Assembly: GCA_934486785.1 (NCBI GenBank)
Contig: CAKSQK010000001.1
Span: forward strand, 248,001-312,000
DNA: 64,000 bases
Direction: 5' to 3'
Origin: an uncultured Niabella sp.
GTDB taxonomy: Bacteria > Bacteroidota > Bacteroidia > Chitinophagales > Chitinophagaceae
Shown here: piece by piece, positions 10,601 to 19,377 of the stretch
How positions within the stretch are numbered: the first letter of the stretch is position 1
How the letters are laid out: each line of letters opens with the position of its first letter
Notes under the pieces: generated by a model
Database searches by the model: none
The model's input: only the letters and a program-made list of their open reading frames with translations
Told to the model about the DNA's origin: nothing
Translations under genes and position numbers: made by a program

Positions 10601-12997
10601 GGAACAGCCATAGGTATTTCGCCCTTGGTGATAGGATCAGGGTACGGCGGCCTTAGCATTGAAAGCTCTATGGTAGCCATTCTTCAGGCCATACAAAGCG
10701 CTAACAGCAAGATCAGCAGAATTTACGGCGAAACGGCTAAACTGGTAGAAGTGGTAGAATTCATCGAACTATACAAGGACAGGGCTTTAAGCTGCGTTCA
10801 TGCCATTAAATCAATAGAAAAAAACGATACGCTGGGCCTGAACATTCAATGGGTGAATTACAGCATTAAGAAATTACCCGGATTGCGGGAGCGACTTCCG
10901 GTAGACAATACTTCGGAATGGTGGACAAGGATCAATGTTAGAAACGCGAGCGATGAAGACTGCAATCTTAAAACACGGCATGGGTTGCGTGTAAGCATTT
11001 CAACTGATGCCGCCCGCGAAGAAGTGCGCTTTTTAGGATCCAATAACGAAACGGTATTGCAGTTGTTAGAAGAAATGTCAACCGACAACAAATGGAGCCC
11101 CGAACTTGCCAAAACTATTTTTGAACTGCTGATCCCCACCGATTTTAAAAGTCAGGTAAAAAGGCAGAACAACATCAACTGGATATTAGACGAAGAAGCA
11201 GCGGCGTACCCCTGGGAATTGTTGCAGGACGGTATTGAAAATACGAAACCCTTATGCGTAAATGCTGGCATGATACGGCAACTGGCCACAACTGATTATC
11301 GCATCAACATCAATTCTGTGATTGAAAACAATGCGCTGGTAATTGCAGATCCTGACCTGAAAGGGTTCTGCACCCAACTGCCAGGCGCACGAGCCGAAGG
11401 CGGTCAGGTGGCAGACCGGTTTAAAACGCACAGCTACCAGGTAACACAAAGCATCAATGGTTCTGCGGCAGAGATCCTCATCGCTATGTTCAGTAAAAGC
11501 TATAAAATCGTACACCTGGCAGGTCATGGCGTTTTCAATGCCGATCCTTCAAAACCTTCGGGAATGCTGATCGGCCACAACGCGTTCCTGACCTCATTTG
11601 AAATCAGCCAGATGCCGGAAGTGCCAGAACTTGTTTTTGTGAACTGTTGCTACCTGGGCAAAACCGATACCATTGCAGAAGAATTTTACCAAAGCCGCTA
11701 CAGGCTGGCCGCCAACATTGGCACCCAGTTGATACAAATTGGCGTAAAAGCCGTTATTGTTTCGGGCTGGGCGGTTGATGATGAAGCAGCCCTTGCATTT
11801 TCTGAAGAATTTTATAATAAAATGTTCGAAAATTACCAGTTTGGGCAGGCAGTAAAAGCAGCCAGGGAAAAAGTTTACAACCTGTTTAAAACCCGTACCA
11901 ATACCTGGGGCGCTTACCAGTGTTACGGCGATCCGTTTTACACGCTCGATACGGCTTCGGCAGCCAAAACACACAGGTTTTCATTTGTCATTCCCGAGGA
12001 AGCGGAAATAGAGCTCACCAATCTTTTCAGCAAAATTGATACAGGTTCTTACGATACCGACAGCACCATTCAACTGCTGAAACAAATTGAAATAGAAGTG
12101 AACAGGGCTGAAATTCGCAACTCAAAAATTACTGAGCTGGAAGCCATGCTTTACAGCGCTTTAGGAGATTATGAAGCCGCTGTTCAAAAGTTTCAGTCCC
12201 TGATGCAGCAGGAAGATGCTTCGTTTTCCCTGGCCGCCACTGAAAAGTATTGCAATGCAAGGGCTAAGCTGTATTTAAGGCAATGGCTGGGGCAAAATAA
12301 AAGCAATGGCAAAACACCTGATCCTGCAAAAAAAGACCGTGCGCTGAAGGACTACATAAAAGCTATGGAAAAAGTGATTGCCGATTTAATGGTATTGCAG
12401 CAGTTTGGCGCCACAGCCGAAAGGCTGAGTATTTTGGGCAGTACTTATAAGCGAATGTCGCAGTTTAAAACCGGGGAAGAAAAGTGGGCAGACCTGATGG
12501 CAGCCGCCCATTTTTACAGGGCAGCGTATTACACCCATTCAACCAGGTACCACAATTACAGCCTTACCAACTGGCTGACGCTTGAACGCATTTTAATACT
12601 GGCAGGAAAAAGAAAATGGGGCGAAGACCTGCAAAAGAGCGGACCCAAAAATTCGGGCGATTGCTACAAACTTCCATCAAAAACAGAAGCCTTGAACCTG
12701 CTTGAAGAAGCCTACCAAAAAACCAATACCGGCGATATGGATTACTGGCAAATGAACGATAAAAGCAATATTGAGCTTTGCTATCTTCTCCTGGGCAAAA
12801 GCGGTTATAGTTTTGAAAAAGTAGCCGAATCCATAAAATCTACCTGGAGCTATATTGGGCACAAAGGCAACAGGCTAAGCGATCTTGAACACCTGGATTT
12901 TGTGGCAGAAGCCCTGCGGCCACTTGCATCACAGCCAGGCGTAAAACCTGTTGTTGCCAGCCTGGGCAAGCTGCAAAAAATGTTTGCCACAGGTTGA
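7610..12997 (+). CDS. CHAT-domain protease fused to two alpha/beta-hydrolase (lipase-like) modules
   Basis: This 1795-residue protein has several modules. Residues about 155-330 form an alpha/beta-hydrolase with ILLFIHGTNSSTEG and the nucleophile elbow THSRGG (S234). Residues about 500-720 form a second, LCAT/PGAP1-like hydrolase with VLIIIPGIMGSNL and GHSMGG (S607). The part around 930-1060 (ALIVGLGRQGELTSYQV, VIGSGYGGLSIESS) is conserved-looking but unassigned. Residues about 1215-1460 are a CHAT caspase-like peptidase with HLAGHG (H1306) and VFVNCCYLG (C1347 in the usual catalytic position). A helical TPR-like tail follows. There is no signal peptide, so it is probably cytoplasmic. It is monocistronic between DUF2461 and cysE. 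By analogy with other CHAT proteins a role in defence or regulated cell death is possible, but that is inference. Confidence 0.85.
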   Translation: MYINKIVINGQLQDNAEVQNEFEDLAIEKSIVVSGSMRGLSVAHTVELNKEKIIQLQFTDGTEWLCPPDTLEEFYPGSYLQTREASGSFELPATLGMHDSQRGIIGDVALKIVNIFTRKVAEESVASLAARLEEKQKAGFDGLVSINARFQLEPLKKTDTSKPILLFIHGTNSSTEGSFGEIFGTSLWSYLTQAYGSNILGYQHATLTQSPLSNALDLMQQLPANARLHLITHSRGGLVGEIISRFDGDMPGSIGFSEKEIAYLQKEKRTDDVEKVKALNDTFKTKNFKVEKFIRVACPTNGTTILSKRLDHFFNISLNLIGLVTGAAANPVYSAMKQLLIAVIDQKNEVEVLPGVEAMRPDSPFINMLNNQSSDMSVKTNVVAIAGNCKARLNPKGIVILAGRLFYLKDNDLVVDTASMYDGSKRKDRLQYLLDEGDTVDHFHYFKNEKTNKAILRALQADTGAHISEFKYHTRGVVGAAERNAVLKLDGGEVFSQHISGKKPVLIIIPGIMGSNLTQKGDLIWINYLSFLSGGLSRISSGQPDVMATSLVKTSYGDLAKYFSDTYDVLLYPFDWRMPLKETAKKFTDKISELMKLEVPVKIIGHSMGGVLVRDFMVFHPEKWNMLKNTPGFQMVFLGSPLGGSYRILNVLLGEDDMIKKLAKIDLIHTKKELLRIFSQLQGIHSLLPLTDTPGNNFGLPETWQKIADAFGDNNWPIPAKALLDQFTAYRKQVSETVNQAEFDYGNAVYIAGRDKDTPCGYRIDDTIRGKELVLLSTGEGDQSCTWDMSIPQKISQKDNVYFVDVSHGPLSSKPVMFAGLKEILSKGSTALFPKKRPAVRATEKVFRKTDTYDFDLSPEGVEKTILGISDDDLLFGPQQTTLKVSVSNGDLRYATYPVLAGHFYNDGIISAEKSIDWNLNGELSRRHKLGLYPGSIGSSKIFLRKDNSKFKGALIVGLGRQGELTSYQVMRTIEQGISNYLSEYNTAIDRNEKKVEGTAIGISPLVIGSGYGGLSIESSMVAILQAIQSANSKISRIYGETAKLVEVVEFIELYKDRALSCVHAIKSIEKNDTLGLNIQWVNYSIKKLPGLRERLPVDNTSEWWTRINVRNASDEDCNLKTRHGLRVSISTDAAREEVRFLGSNNETVLQLLEEMSTDNKWSPELAKTIFELLIPTDFKSQVKRQNNINWILDEEAAAYPWELLQDGIENTKPLCVNAGMIRQLATTDYRININSVIENNALVIADPDLKGFCTQLPGARAEGGQVADRFKTHSYQVTQSINGSAAEILIAMFSKSYKIVHLAGHGVFNADPSKPSGMLIGHNAFLTSFEISQMPEVPELVFVNCCYLGKTDTIAEEFYQSRYRLAANIGTQLIQIGVKAVIVSGWAVDDEAALAFSEEFYNKMFENYQFGQAVKAAREKVYNLFKTRTNTWGAYQCYGDPFYTLDTASAAKTHRFSFVIPEEAEIELTNLFSKIDTGSYDTDSTIQLLKQIEIEVNRAEIRNSKITELEAMLYSALGDYEAAVQKFQSLMQQEDASFSLAATEKYCNARAKLYLRQWLGQNKSNGKTPDPAKKDRALKDYIKAMEKVIADLMVLQQFGATAERLSILGSTYKRMSQFKTGEEKWADLMAAAHFYRAAYYTHSTRYHNYSLTNWLTLERILILAGKRKWGEDLQKSGPKNSGDCYKLPSKTEALNLLEEAYQKTNTGDMDYWQMNDKSNIELCYLLLGKSGYSFEKVAESIKSTWSYIGHKGNRLSDLEHLDFVAEALRPLASQPGVKPVVASLGKLQKMFATG

Positions 12998-13028
12998 TGA
13001 TAGCCGGCAATAAGCGCTGTAAACTTGC

Positions 13029-13036
13029 TATATTTG
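13029..13036 (+). promoter_or_regulatory. Bacteroidota -7 box (TATATTTG) before cysE
   Basis: TATATTTG fits the TAnnTTTG consensus and lies 20 bp before the cysE start codon. No clear TTTG -33 box is seen. Confidence 0.45.
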
Positions 13037-13056
13037 TCGACTAAGCTTATAGACTG

Positions 13057-13890
13057 ATGCAGGAAACATTTATAAAAGAATTGTACAGCCATAATTCCAG
13101 GTGCTTTTTGGGTTTCCCTAATAAAAAGGCTTCAGGAGCTTTTATTGATGAGTTGTTTGAGCTGCTTTTCTTTCCAAATAACACAAGGGAAAAAACCGAA
13201 TCGCAATTTTTAAATGATTTCAACACTTTGAAAAGCCGGTTTGCGACGCTGCTGCAAAATGTATTGCCTGAAAAAGAAAGCGCAGCAACCATAGCCGAAA
13301 ACTTTTTTTCGGTGATCCCTGAAATTTACAGGCAGCTCATTAAGGATGCCGAATCCATTCTGCATTTTGATCCCGCATCTGAATCGCTGGAAGAAGTACT
13401 TGTAGCTTACCCCGGGTTTTATGCCACGGCTATTTACAGGTTTTCGCACCAGTTGTACCAGTACAAAATACCCATCCTGCCACGGCTGTTTTCTGAATAC
13501 GCGCACAGCAAAACCGGTATTGACATTCACCCCGGCGCGCAAATCGGGCATTCTTTTTTTATTGATCATGGCACGGGCATTGTAATTGGTGAAACCAGTA
13601 TCATTGGCAATAATGTAAAGATCTACCAGGGCGTAACTCTCGGCGCTCTTAACGTAGCAAAAGAATTATCAGAAGTAAAGCGGCACCCTACTATTGAAGA
13701 TAATGTGATCATTTACGCCAATGCTACTATTTTGGGAGGCCATACCGTGGTAGGCCGCGATAGTATCATTGGCGGAAACGTGTGGCTTACTGCCAGCGTG
13801 CCTTCCAGCTCGCTGGTATACCACAAAAGTGAAATAACCGTTAAAGACAATATTCCCGAAAGCGAAATACCGCTGAATTTTGTTATCTAA
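13057..13890 (+). CDS. cysE: Serine O-acetyltransferase
   Basis: The 277-residue enzyme makes O-acetylserine from serine and acetyl-CoA. The N-terminal helical part is followed by a left-handed beta-helix with the SAT signature GIDIHPGAQIGHSFFIDHG and then GIVIGETSIIGNNVKIYQG. The catalytic His residues of the family fall in these two blocks. The cysteine synthase gene follows 46 bp downstream on the same strand, so the two steps from serine to cysteine are encoded together. Confidence 0.92.
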   Translation: MQETFIKELYSHNSRCFLGFPNKKASGAFIDELFELLFFPNNTREKTESQFLNDFNTLKSRFATLLQNVLPEKESAATIAENFFSVIPEIYRQLIKDAESILHFDPASESLEEVLVAYPGFYATAIYRFSHQLYQYKIPILPRLFSEYAHSKTGIDIHPGAQIGHSFFIDHGTGIVIGETSIIGNNVKIYQGVTLGALNVAKELSEVKRHPTIEDNVIIYANATILGGHTVVGRDSIIGGNVWLTASVPSSSLVYHKSEITVKDNIPESEIPLNFVI

Positions 13891-13936
13891 ATCAAAGAGA
13901 GGTTTTTAAATCTAAATACTAAAAAAGCAATTTTAA

Positions 13937-14848
13937 ATGAAAGCTGCAAACATTTTACAAACCATTGGGAACACGCCTCACGTAAAACTGAACCGCATTT
14001 TTGGCGACAGCCATGAAGTGTGGATCAAACTGGAAAAAGCCAACCCTGCAGGCAGTATTAAAGACCGCATTGCGCTGGCCATGATAGAAGACGCTGAGCA
14101 AAAAGGATTTTTGAAAGAAGGCTCCGTGATCATTGAGCCTACCAGCGGCAATACCGGCATTGGGCTTGCTTTGGTAGCCGCCGTAAAAGGCTATAGGCTG
14201 ATACTGGTGATGCCCGAAAGCATGAGCGTGGAGCGCCGCAAGATCATGAGCGCTTATGGGGCAGAGTTTGTACTTACGCTCCGCGAAAAAGGCATGAAGG
14301 GCGCCATAGAAAAAGCCAACGAGCTGGCCGCATCCACACCCGGCGCATGGGTGCCGCAGCAGTTCAGCAACGAAGCCAATACTGAAATTCACCGCAAAAC
14401 CACAGCTGCCGAAGTACTGGCTGATTTTTCTGACGGCCTGGATTATATTATTACCGGTGTAGGAACCGGTGGCCACATTACGGCCATGGCAGAAGTGCTG
14501 AAAGAAAAATTTCCGCAATTAAAGGTGTATGCTGTTGAGCCTGAATTATCGCCCGTGATCAGTGGCGGCGCTCCCGGCCCGCACCCGTTGCAGGGGCTTG
14601 GCGCAGGTTTTATTCCATCTATTTTAAATGTACCGGCATTAGACGGAACCATACAGGTAGGCAGGGATGAAGCCTTTGAATTTGCCAGGCGTCTTGCAAA
14701 GGAAGAAGGCATTTTTGCAGGCATTTCCACCGGCGCAGCAGTAGGCGCCGTTGCCAAAAAATTACCGGAGATACCAGGGGGCTCAAAAATATTAACCGTA
14801 AATTACGATACCGGCGAAAGGTATTTGAGTATAGAAGAATTGTATTGA
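13937..14848 (+). CDS. cysK: Cysteine synthase (O-acetylserine sulfhydrylase)
   Basis: The 303-residue protein is a fold-type II PLP enzyme. NPAGSIKDR contains the PLP lysine K42, and [11 protein letters not shown] is the substrate/phosphate loop. [17 protein letters not shown] and the C-terminal [10 protein letters not shown] complete the family pattern. It would turn O-acetylserine and sulfide into cysteine with CysE encoded just upstream. CysK and CysM cannot be separated with certainty by eye. Its stop codon is 4 bp from that of the convergent rsgA. Confidence 0.92.
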   Translation: MKAANILQTIGNTPHVKLNRIFGDSHEVWIKLEKANPAGSIKDRIALAMIEDAEQKGFLKEGSVIIEPTSGNTGIGLALVAAVKGYRLILVMPESMSVERRKIMSAYGAEFVLTLREKGMKGAIEKANELAASTPGAWVPQQFSNEANTEIHRKTTAAEVLADFSDGLDYIITGVGTGGHITAMAEVLKEKFPQLKVYAVEPELSPVISGGAPGPHPLQGLGAGFIPSILNVPALDGTIQVGRDEAFEFARRLAKEEGIFAGISTGAAVGAVAKKLPEIPGGSKILTVNYDTGERYLSIEELY

Positions 14849-14852
14849 TACA

Positions 14853-15785
14853 TCAATACCTGGGAATGTCTTCACCCAGCGTATCAAGAATATTCACATA
14901 GCTCACATATCGGTCTTCAAAAATTTCGCCATCGCGCACGGCCTGTTTTACAGCACAGTTAGGCTCGTTGATGTGCACACAGTTATTGTACTGGCACAGG
15001 TGCAGCTTATCGCGCATTTCAGGAAAATAATGAGAAAGTTCTTCCTTCTCAAGGCCGGTTATGGCCAGCTCGCGAATGCCGGGTGTATCAATGATTCTGC
15101 CGCCGGCAGGCAGGTCATACATGGTGGCAAAAGTGGTAGTGTGCTGCCCTTTGCCGCTCCATCCACTTAAATCCTGTGTTTTTAAATTCAGCCCCGGCAT
15201 CAGCAAATTGATAAAAGAAGATTTGCCCACGCCGCTATGGCCGGATATGAGGGTGATCTTATCTTTTAAAATTTCTTTCAATTCTTCCACACCTTTATTT
15301 TCCTGCACGCTGATGGGATATACCTGATACCCGATGGCCTGGTACATTTCCGATGTGGCTGCAAATTTTTCCGGATCTTTCTTTTTAAAAAGATCGGTTT
15401 TATTAAATACGATAATAGCAGGCACGTGATACATTTCACACACCACCAGAAAACGGTCAATAAAACCCTGGGAAGTTCGGGGATCTCTTAGCGTGGCTAC
15501 CAGCAAAGACTGATCGAGATTGGCCGCAATAATATGCTGCTGGTATTTTACCCGCGGTGACTGCCGGTTGATGTAATTGCGGCGCGGCAGGATGCTGGTA
15601 ATAACAGCCGTTGTCTCGTTTTCATCCTCTATTTCAATTTCCACCTCATCACCCACAGCAATGGGGTTGGTGCTCGTAATGTCATCTATCTTAAACACAC
15701 CCTTTATGCGGGCATTGTGCATATGGCCCTGCTCGTCTTTTACAACGTACCAAATTCCGGTGGATTTATATACGAGTGCTTTCAA
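14853..15785 (-). CDS. rsgA: Ribosome small-subunit GTPase RsgA
   Basis: The 310-residue protein has an OB-fold N-terminus and a circularly permuted GTPase: NKTD (G4, 128-131) comes before GHSGVGKS (G1, 182-189) and DTPG (G3, 233-236). The C-terminal zinc motif is LCQYNNCVHINEPNC. The family releases assembly factors during late 30S maturation. The chosen start is a TTG at 15783-15785, because the product then begins MKALVYKSTG as expected and no ATG lies nearby in frame. Confidence 0.92.
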   Translation of the reverse strand: MKALVYKSTGIWYVVKDEQGHMHNARIKGVFKIDDITSTNPIAVGDEVEIEIEDENETTAVITSILPRRNYINRQSPRVKYQQHIIAANLDQSLLVATLRDPRTSQGFIDRFLVVCEMYHVPAIIVFNKTDLFKKKDPEKFAATSEMYQAIGYQVYPISVQENKGVEELKEILKDKITLISGHSGVGKSSFINLLMPGLNLKTQDLSGWSGKGQHTTTFATMYDLPAGGRIIDTPGIRELAITGLEKEELSHYFPEMRDKLHLCQYNNCVHINEPNCAVKQAVRDGEIFEDRYVSYVNILDTLGEDIPRY

Positions 15786-15791
15786 GGAGGA

Positions 15792-15878
15792 TTATGAATT
15801 ACGAATTATAAATTACGAATTATGAATTATCCTTTCTCCCAATCTATGATCCATGAACTATGAACTATAAACCATGAA
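15792..15878. repeat. AT-rich short tandem repeats between rsgA and dapD
   Basis: The + strand repeats near-identical short units: first GAATTACGAATTATAAATTAC-like, then CATGAACTATGAACTATAAAC-like. They lie between two minus-strand genes and show no coding potential. Such AT-rich repeats are common between genes in Bacteroidota; their function is unknown. Confidence 0.6.
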
Positions 15879-16685
15879 CTACACCGCCACATTAAACTCC
15901 CTTAACGCATCGTTCAGACTGGTTTTAAGGTCTGTGCTGGCTTTGCGTTTGCCAATAATAAGTGCACAGTTGACGTGATACTCGCCTGCGGGGAATTTTT
16001 TTACATAGCTGCCGGGTATTACCACGCTGCGCGCGGGTATGCGGCCTTTGCTTTCAATAGCCACGGAATTGCTTACATCAATAATGCGGGTGCTTTTGGT
16101 AAGCACCACGTTGGCACCCAGCACTGCTTCTTTTTCTACAATTACGCCTTCTACCACAATACTGCGGCTACCCAAAAAGCAGCCATCTTCAATAATTACA
16201 GGGCTTGCCTGCAGGGGCTCCAGCACACCTCCAATGCCAACACCACCGCTCAGGTGCACGCCCTTTCCTATTTGGGCGCAACTGCCTACAGTTGCCCAGG
16301 TATCTACCATAGTGCCTTCACCTACGTAAGCGCCAATGTTTACATATGAGGGCATCAGTATTACGTTTCTGCCCAAAAAAGAACCATAGCGCGCAACGGC
16401 GTGTGGCACTGCACGTACGCCCTGGGACTCGTAATCTTTTTTCAGAAGCATCTTGTCGTAAAATTCAAACGGGTCCACATCCCATTTTTTCATAGGCTGA
16501 ATGGCAAAATACATCAGTATGGCCTGCTTTACCCATTCATTTACCTGCCATTTGCTTTTTTTATTCTCTGCCACGCGCAGGCGGCCTTTGTCCAGTTCTT
16601 CAATAACCGCGTGTACGGCATCGCTGTATTTTTTGTCTTTCAAAAGCTCTCTGTCGGCCCATGCCGCGTTAATAAAATCCTGCAT
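15879..16685 (-). CDS. dapD: 2,3,4,5-tetrahydropyridine-2,6-dicarboxylate N-succinyltransferase
   Basis: The 268-residue protein matches DapD of the lysine/diaminopimelate pathway. The N-terminal helical domain is followed by hexapeptide repeats forming a left-handed beta-helix: MPSYVNIGAYVGEGTMVDTW, GSCAQIGKGVHLSGGVGIGG and VLEPLQASPVIIEDGCFLG. The length fits the family. No other lysine genes are adjacent. Confidence 0.92.
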   Translation of the reverse strand: MQDFINAAWADRELLKDKKYSDAVHAVIEELDKGRLRVAENKKSKWQVNEWVKQAILMYFAIQPMKKWDVDPFEFYDKMLLKKDYESQGVRAVPHAVARYGSFLGRNVILMPSYVNIGAYVGEGTMVDTWATVGSCAQIGKGVHLSGGVGIGGVLEPLQASPVIIEDGCFLGSRSIVVEGVIVEKEAVLGANVVLTKSTRIIDVSNSVAIESKGRIPARSVVIPGSYVKKFPAGEYHVNCALIIGKRKASTDLKTSLNDALREFNVAV

Positions 16686-16813
16686 ACTTCCTGTTTAAAG
16701 GTTTCAAAGATAAGAAACTAAAGTATTCATGATTTTAAATTTAATCATTCAAAAACTCAAAAAATGCAGTTATAACAGGGTTTCTGCCATCAATGCTGCA
16801 TTTCAAATCCGTT

Positions 16814-16821
16814 TATCTTTG
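16814..16821 (+). promoter_or_regulatory. Possible -7 box (TATCTTTG) before the glycosyltransferase
   Basis: TATCTTTG fits TAnnTTTG and ends 6 bp before the ATG at 16828, so a transcript started here would have almost no leader. It may be a chance match. Confidence 0.3.
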
Positions 16822-16827
16822 CCTGCA

Positions 16828-17988
16828 ATGAATATTGGTTTTGATGCAAAGCGGGCTTTTCACAACAGCACGGGGCTGGGCGTGTACAGCAGGGTTTTAC
16901 TCACCCTGCTGGCGCAGCACTTTCCAGAGCATGAATATTTTTTGTTCAATCCCCGCCCCGGAAATTTATACCAGCCCACAGGCCCTCATGTGCATGAAAT
17001 ACAGCCGCAGAAAACCATTCATAAAATTTTAAAAGGCGCCTGGCGCAGCCGCTGGGTTATAAGCGATGTACAAAAACTGGGTATTGACCTGTACCACGGC
17101 CTGAGCCATGAAATACCGGTAGGTATTGGCAAAACGGGCACGGCTTCGGTTGTAACCATACATGATATGTTCCCGGAAATATATCCTGGCAATTTTAAGC
17201 CTATAGACTTAAAGATCTACCGCGCTAAAACACGCTATGCCTGTACACACAGCACCCGTATACTGGCCATAAGCCACGAAACCAAAAAACATATTGTTGG
17301 CATTTACAATATTGACCCGGAAAAAATTGATGTGATCCATCAAAGCTATGATCCTGCTTTTGACAGCATGGCAACTGCAGAACAAAAGGCCCTGGTAAGA
17401 AAGAAATACAATTTACCGGCCGAGTATTTTCTGCACGTAGGCACGATCATTGAGCGCAAAAACCTGCTGAATATTTGTAAAGCCATCAACCTGATCAAAA
17501 ACGAGATCAATACGCCCTTAGTGGTAATTGGCAATGGCAAAGAATATAAGGAAAAAGTGAAGGCCTATCTTACAGAAAAAAAACTGGGGCACAGGGTCAT
17601 TTTTCTTTCAGATGCATTAGCGGCTGCCGGCGACAGTCCATTTATTGCCGCAGAAGACATGCCCGCTATTTATCAAATGTCGAAGGCCATGATCTATCCC
17701 TCGTTTTACGAAGGCTTTGGAATACCCGTGGCAGAAGGGCTGGCAAGCGGTGTGCCGGTGATCACTTCAAATACATCCTGCCTCCCCGAGGCAGGTGGCG
17801 ATGCCGCATTGTACGTGAGCCCCGGAAGCCCGGAAGAGATGGCCGAAGCTTTCAGAAAAATTTACAGCGATGCGCAACTGGTAGCAAGCATGCGCGAAAA
17901 AGGATTTGAGCACGTGAAAAAATTTGAACAGGAGGCCTATGTAAAGGCGGTGATGAACATGTACCATAAAACCCTGAACCTTGCGTAA
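16828..17988 (+). CDS. Glycosyltransferase family 4 protein
   Basis: Starting at the ATG at 16828 gives 386 residues beginning MNIGFDAKRAFHNSTGLG, a typical GT-B N-terminus; the frame is open further upstream, but that part does not look like the family. The C-terminal nucleotide-sugar domain has FLHVGTIIERKN and the E-x7-E motif in YPSFYEGFGIPVAEGLASG, followed by SNTSCLPEAGG. The protein is retaining GT4-like and would act on a lipid-linked or surface glycan. The acceptor is unknown. A sugar O-acetyltransferase gene follows after 15 bp. Confidence 0.85.
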   Translation: MNIGFDAKRAFHNSTGLGVYSRVLLTLLAQHFPEHEYFLFNPRPGNLYQPTGPHVHEIQPQKTIHKILKGAWRSRWVISDVQKLGIDLYHGLSHEIPVGIGKTGTASVVTIHDMFPEIYPGNFKPIDLKIYRAKTRYACTHSTRILAISHETKKHIVGIYNIDPEKIDVIHQSYDPAFDSMATAEQKALVRKKYNLPAEYFLHVGTIIERKNLLNICKAINLIKNEINTPLVVIGNGKEYKEKVKAYLTEKKLGHRVIFLSDALAAAGDSPFIAAEDMPAIYQMSKAMIYPSFYEGFGIPVAEGLASGVPVITSNTSCLPEAGGDAALYVSPGSPEEMAEAFRKIYSDAQLVASMREKGFEHVKKFEQEAYVKAVMNMYHKTLNLA

Positions 17989-18003
17989 ACAAAGTTTTAA
18001 GCT

Positions 18004-18564
18004 ATGACAGAAAAAGAAAAAATGATCGCCGGTAAACCTTACATGGCATCGGGCGCTGAGCTGAAAGCCGAACGGACACAAGTGCGCCTTGCCCTGCAAC
18101 AACTCAACACCTCTGGCCCTGAAGATGAAAAAAAGAGAATAGAACTTTTGAAAGAAGTGGTTCCCAATCATGGCGGCAATCTTTGGATAGAGCCGCCGTT
18201 TTATTGTGATTACGGCTACAATATACTGGCGGGTAAAAATGTTTACTTCAATTACAACTGTGTGGTGCTGGATGTGTGCCCCGTAACCATTGGCGATAAT
18301 TGCATGTTTGGCCCGTCTGTGCAAATTTATACACCCCTTCATCCCATGAACGCGCAGGAACGCGCCACATTAATTGAGTACGGCAAACCCATCGCTATTG
18401 GCAACGATGTGTGGGTGGGCGGTAATGTTACCATTTTGCCCGGTGTAACCATTGGCGACCGCTGCGTTATTGGCGCCGGCAGCGTGGTTACAAAAGACAT
18501 TCCTGCTGACAGCTTTGCCGCGGGCAACCCTGCCAAAGTGATCAGAAAGATTGAAGAAGTTTAA
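18004..18564 (+). CDS. Maltose/galactoside O-acetyltransferase family protein
   Basis: The 186-residue protein belongs to the Maa/LacA/NodL group. It has the N-terminal mac domain (KMIAGKPYMASGAEL), then hexapeptide repeats with PPFYCDYGYNI, CMFGPSVQIYTPLHPM (catalytic His in HPM) and GNDVWVGGNVTILPGVTIGD. It would move an acetyl group from acetyl-CoA to a sugar. It overlaps the end of the convergent Fpg/Nei gene by 4 bp and probably forms an operon with the glycosyltransferase. Confidence 0.88.
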   Translation: MTEKEKMIAGKPYMASGAELKAERTQVRLALQQLNTSGPEDEKKRIELLKEVVPNHGGNLWIEPPFYCDYGYNILAGKNVYFNYNCVVLDVCPVTIGDNCMFGPSVQIYTPLHPMNAQERATLIEYGKPIAIGNDVWVGGNVTILPGVTIGDRCVIGAGSVVTKDIPADSFAAGNPAKVIRKIEEV

Positions 18565-19295
18565 TACCGCTGCTGGCAGCGTTCGCAATAAAAGCTGCGC
18601 CGGTTGGTTTTGCCCAAATGTTGTAGGCTGACAGGGCCGCTGCAATTGGGACATTTTTTTTTGGTGTGTATCAGCCAGTTCTTTTTTAAAACGAATTCTT
18701 TTTTCCATTTATAAAAATCAAAAGAATAATTACGGGCTTCATCAACAAGCTGCTTCAATTTTTTGGGAGGCATTTTCCCCACTTCGCTCAGCGGGTGCAC
18801 GCCAATACGAAAAAGCACTTCATTTTTAATAATGTTGCCCACCCCGGAAAAAACCTGCTGGTCAAGCAGCGCATCGCACGCTAACATTGCAGGCTGCGCT
18901 TTTAGCTTTTTTCTTGCCAATGCGGCATTCCATTCATCACTCATCACATCGGCCTGCCAGTCAATAGCGCTTAAAAATGCATCATCCACTATTTTTACCG
19001 AGCAGGTATAGAAATACAGGTCACCGTTGGTAAACTTTAAATGCAGGCGAATGCTTTTGTCGGGCCGTATGAGTTCATCAATACTGTAGGAACCCCACAA
19101 AAGAAAATGAATTCTTACAACCGTACCCTTCAGCACAATAAAAAACTGCTTGCCCCAGCTTTTAAACTCAACAATGCTTTTCCCCGCCATGGCTTCCATA
19201 TCTATTTTAGCATTGCCGTTTGCCTGCTGTATTTTTTTCCGTTTGAATTTTTGTACGGCTTCTTTCAGTATCACGATGCTGGGTCCTTCAGGCAT
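18561..19295 (-). CDS. Fpg/Nei-family DNA glycosylase (endonuclease VIII-like)
   Basis: The start at 19295 gives 244 residues beginning MPEGPS, as required: after Met removal P1 is the catalytic nucleophile and E2 the acid. An earlier in-frame ATG would block this and is rejected. The helix-two-turn-helix reads LLDQQVFSGVGNIIKNEVLF, and a C-terminal zinc finger is formed by KCPNCSGP and YCERCQQR. The family removes oxidised bases and cuts the abasic site. It is divergent from ispG. Confidence 0.88.
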   Translation of the reverse strand: MPEGPSIVILKEAVQKFKRKKIQQANGNAKIDMEAMAGKSIVEFKSWGKQFFIVLKGTVVRIHFLLWGSYSIDELIRPDKSIRLHLKFTNGDLYFYTCSVKIVDDAFLSAIDWQADVMSDEWNAALARKKLKAQPAMLACDALLDQQVFSGVGNIIKNEVLFRIGVHPLSEVGKMPPKKLKQLVDEARNYSFDFYKWKKEFVLKKNWLIHTKKKCPNCSGPVSLQHLGKTNRRSFYCERCQQRY

Positions 19296-19365
19296 AAAAA
19301 GTATTTTAACAGCTATTACAATTGATATGCCGAAACACCCGGCCTCTGCCCTCGGGCCTAAATTG

Positions 19366-19373
19366 TATCTTTG
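19366..19373 (+). promoter_or_regulatory. Possible -7 box (TATCTTTG) before ispG
   Basis: TATCTTTG fits TAnnTTTG but ends 4 bp before the ispG ATG, so the predicted transcript would be leaderless. No TTTG -33 box is seen; it may be chance. Confidence 0.3.
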
Positions 19374-19377
19374 CCGC

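Noticed and set aside
13955..14518. Long antisense frame within cysK
   Set aside because: It is the mirror of a strongly conserved PLP-enzyme gene; its translation has no domain look.
19150..19377. N-terminal extension of ispG
   Set aside because: It lies over the N-terminus of the Fpg/Nei gene and is not part of the IspG family; the ATG at 19378 gives the expected start.
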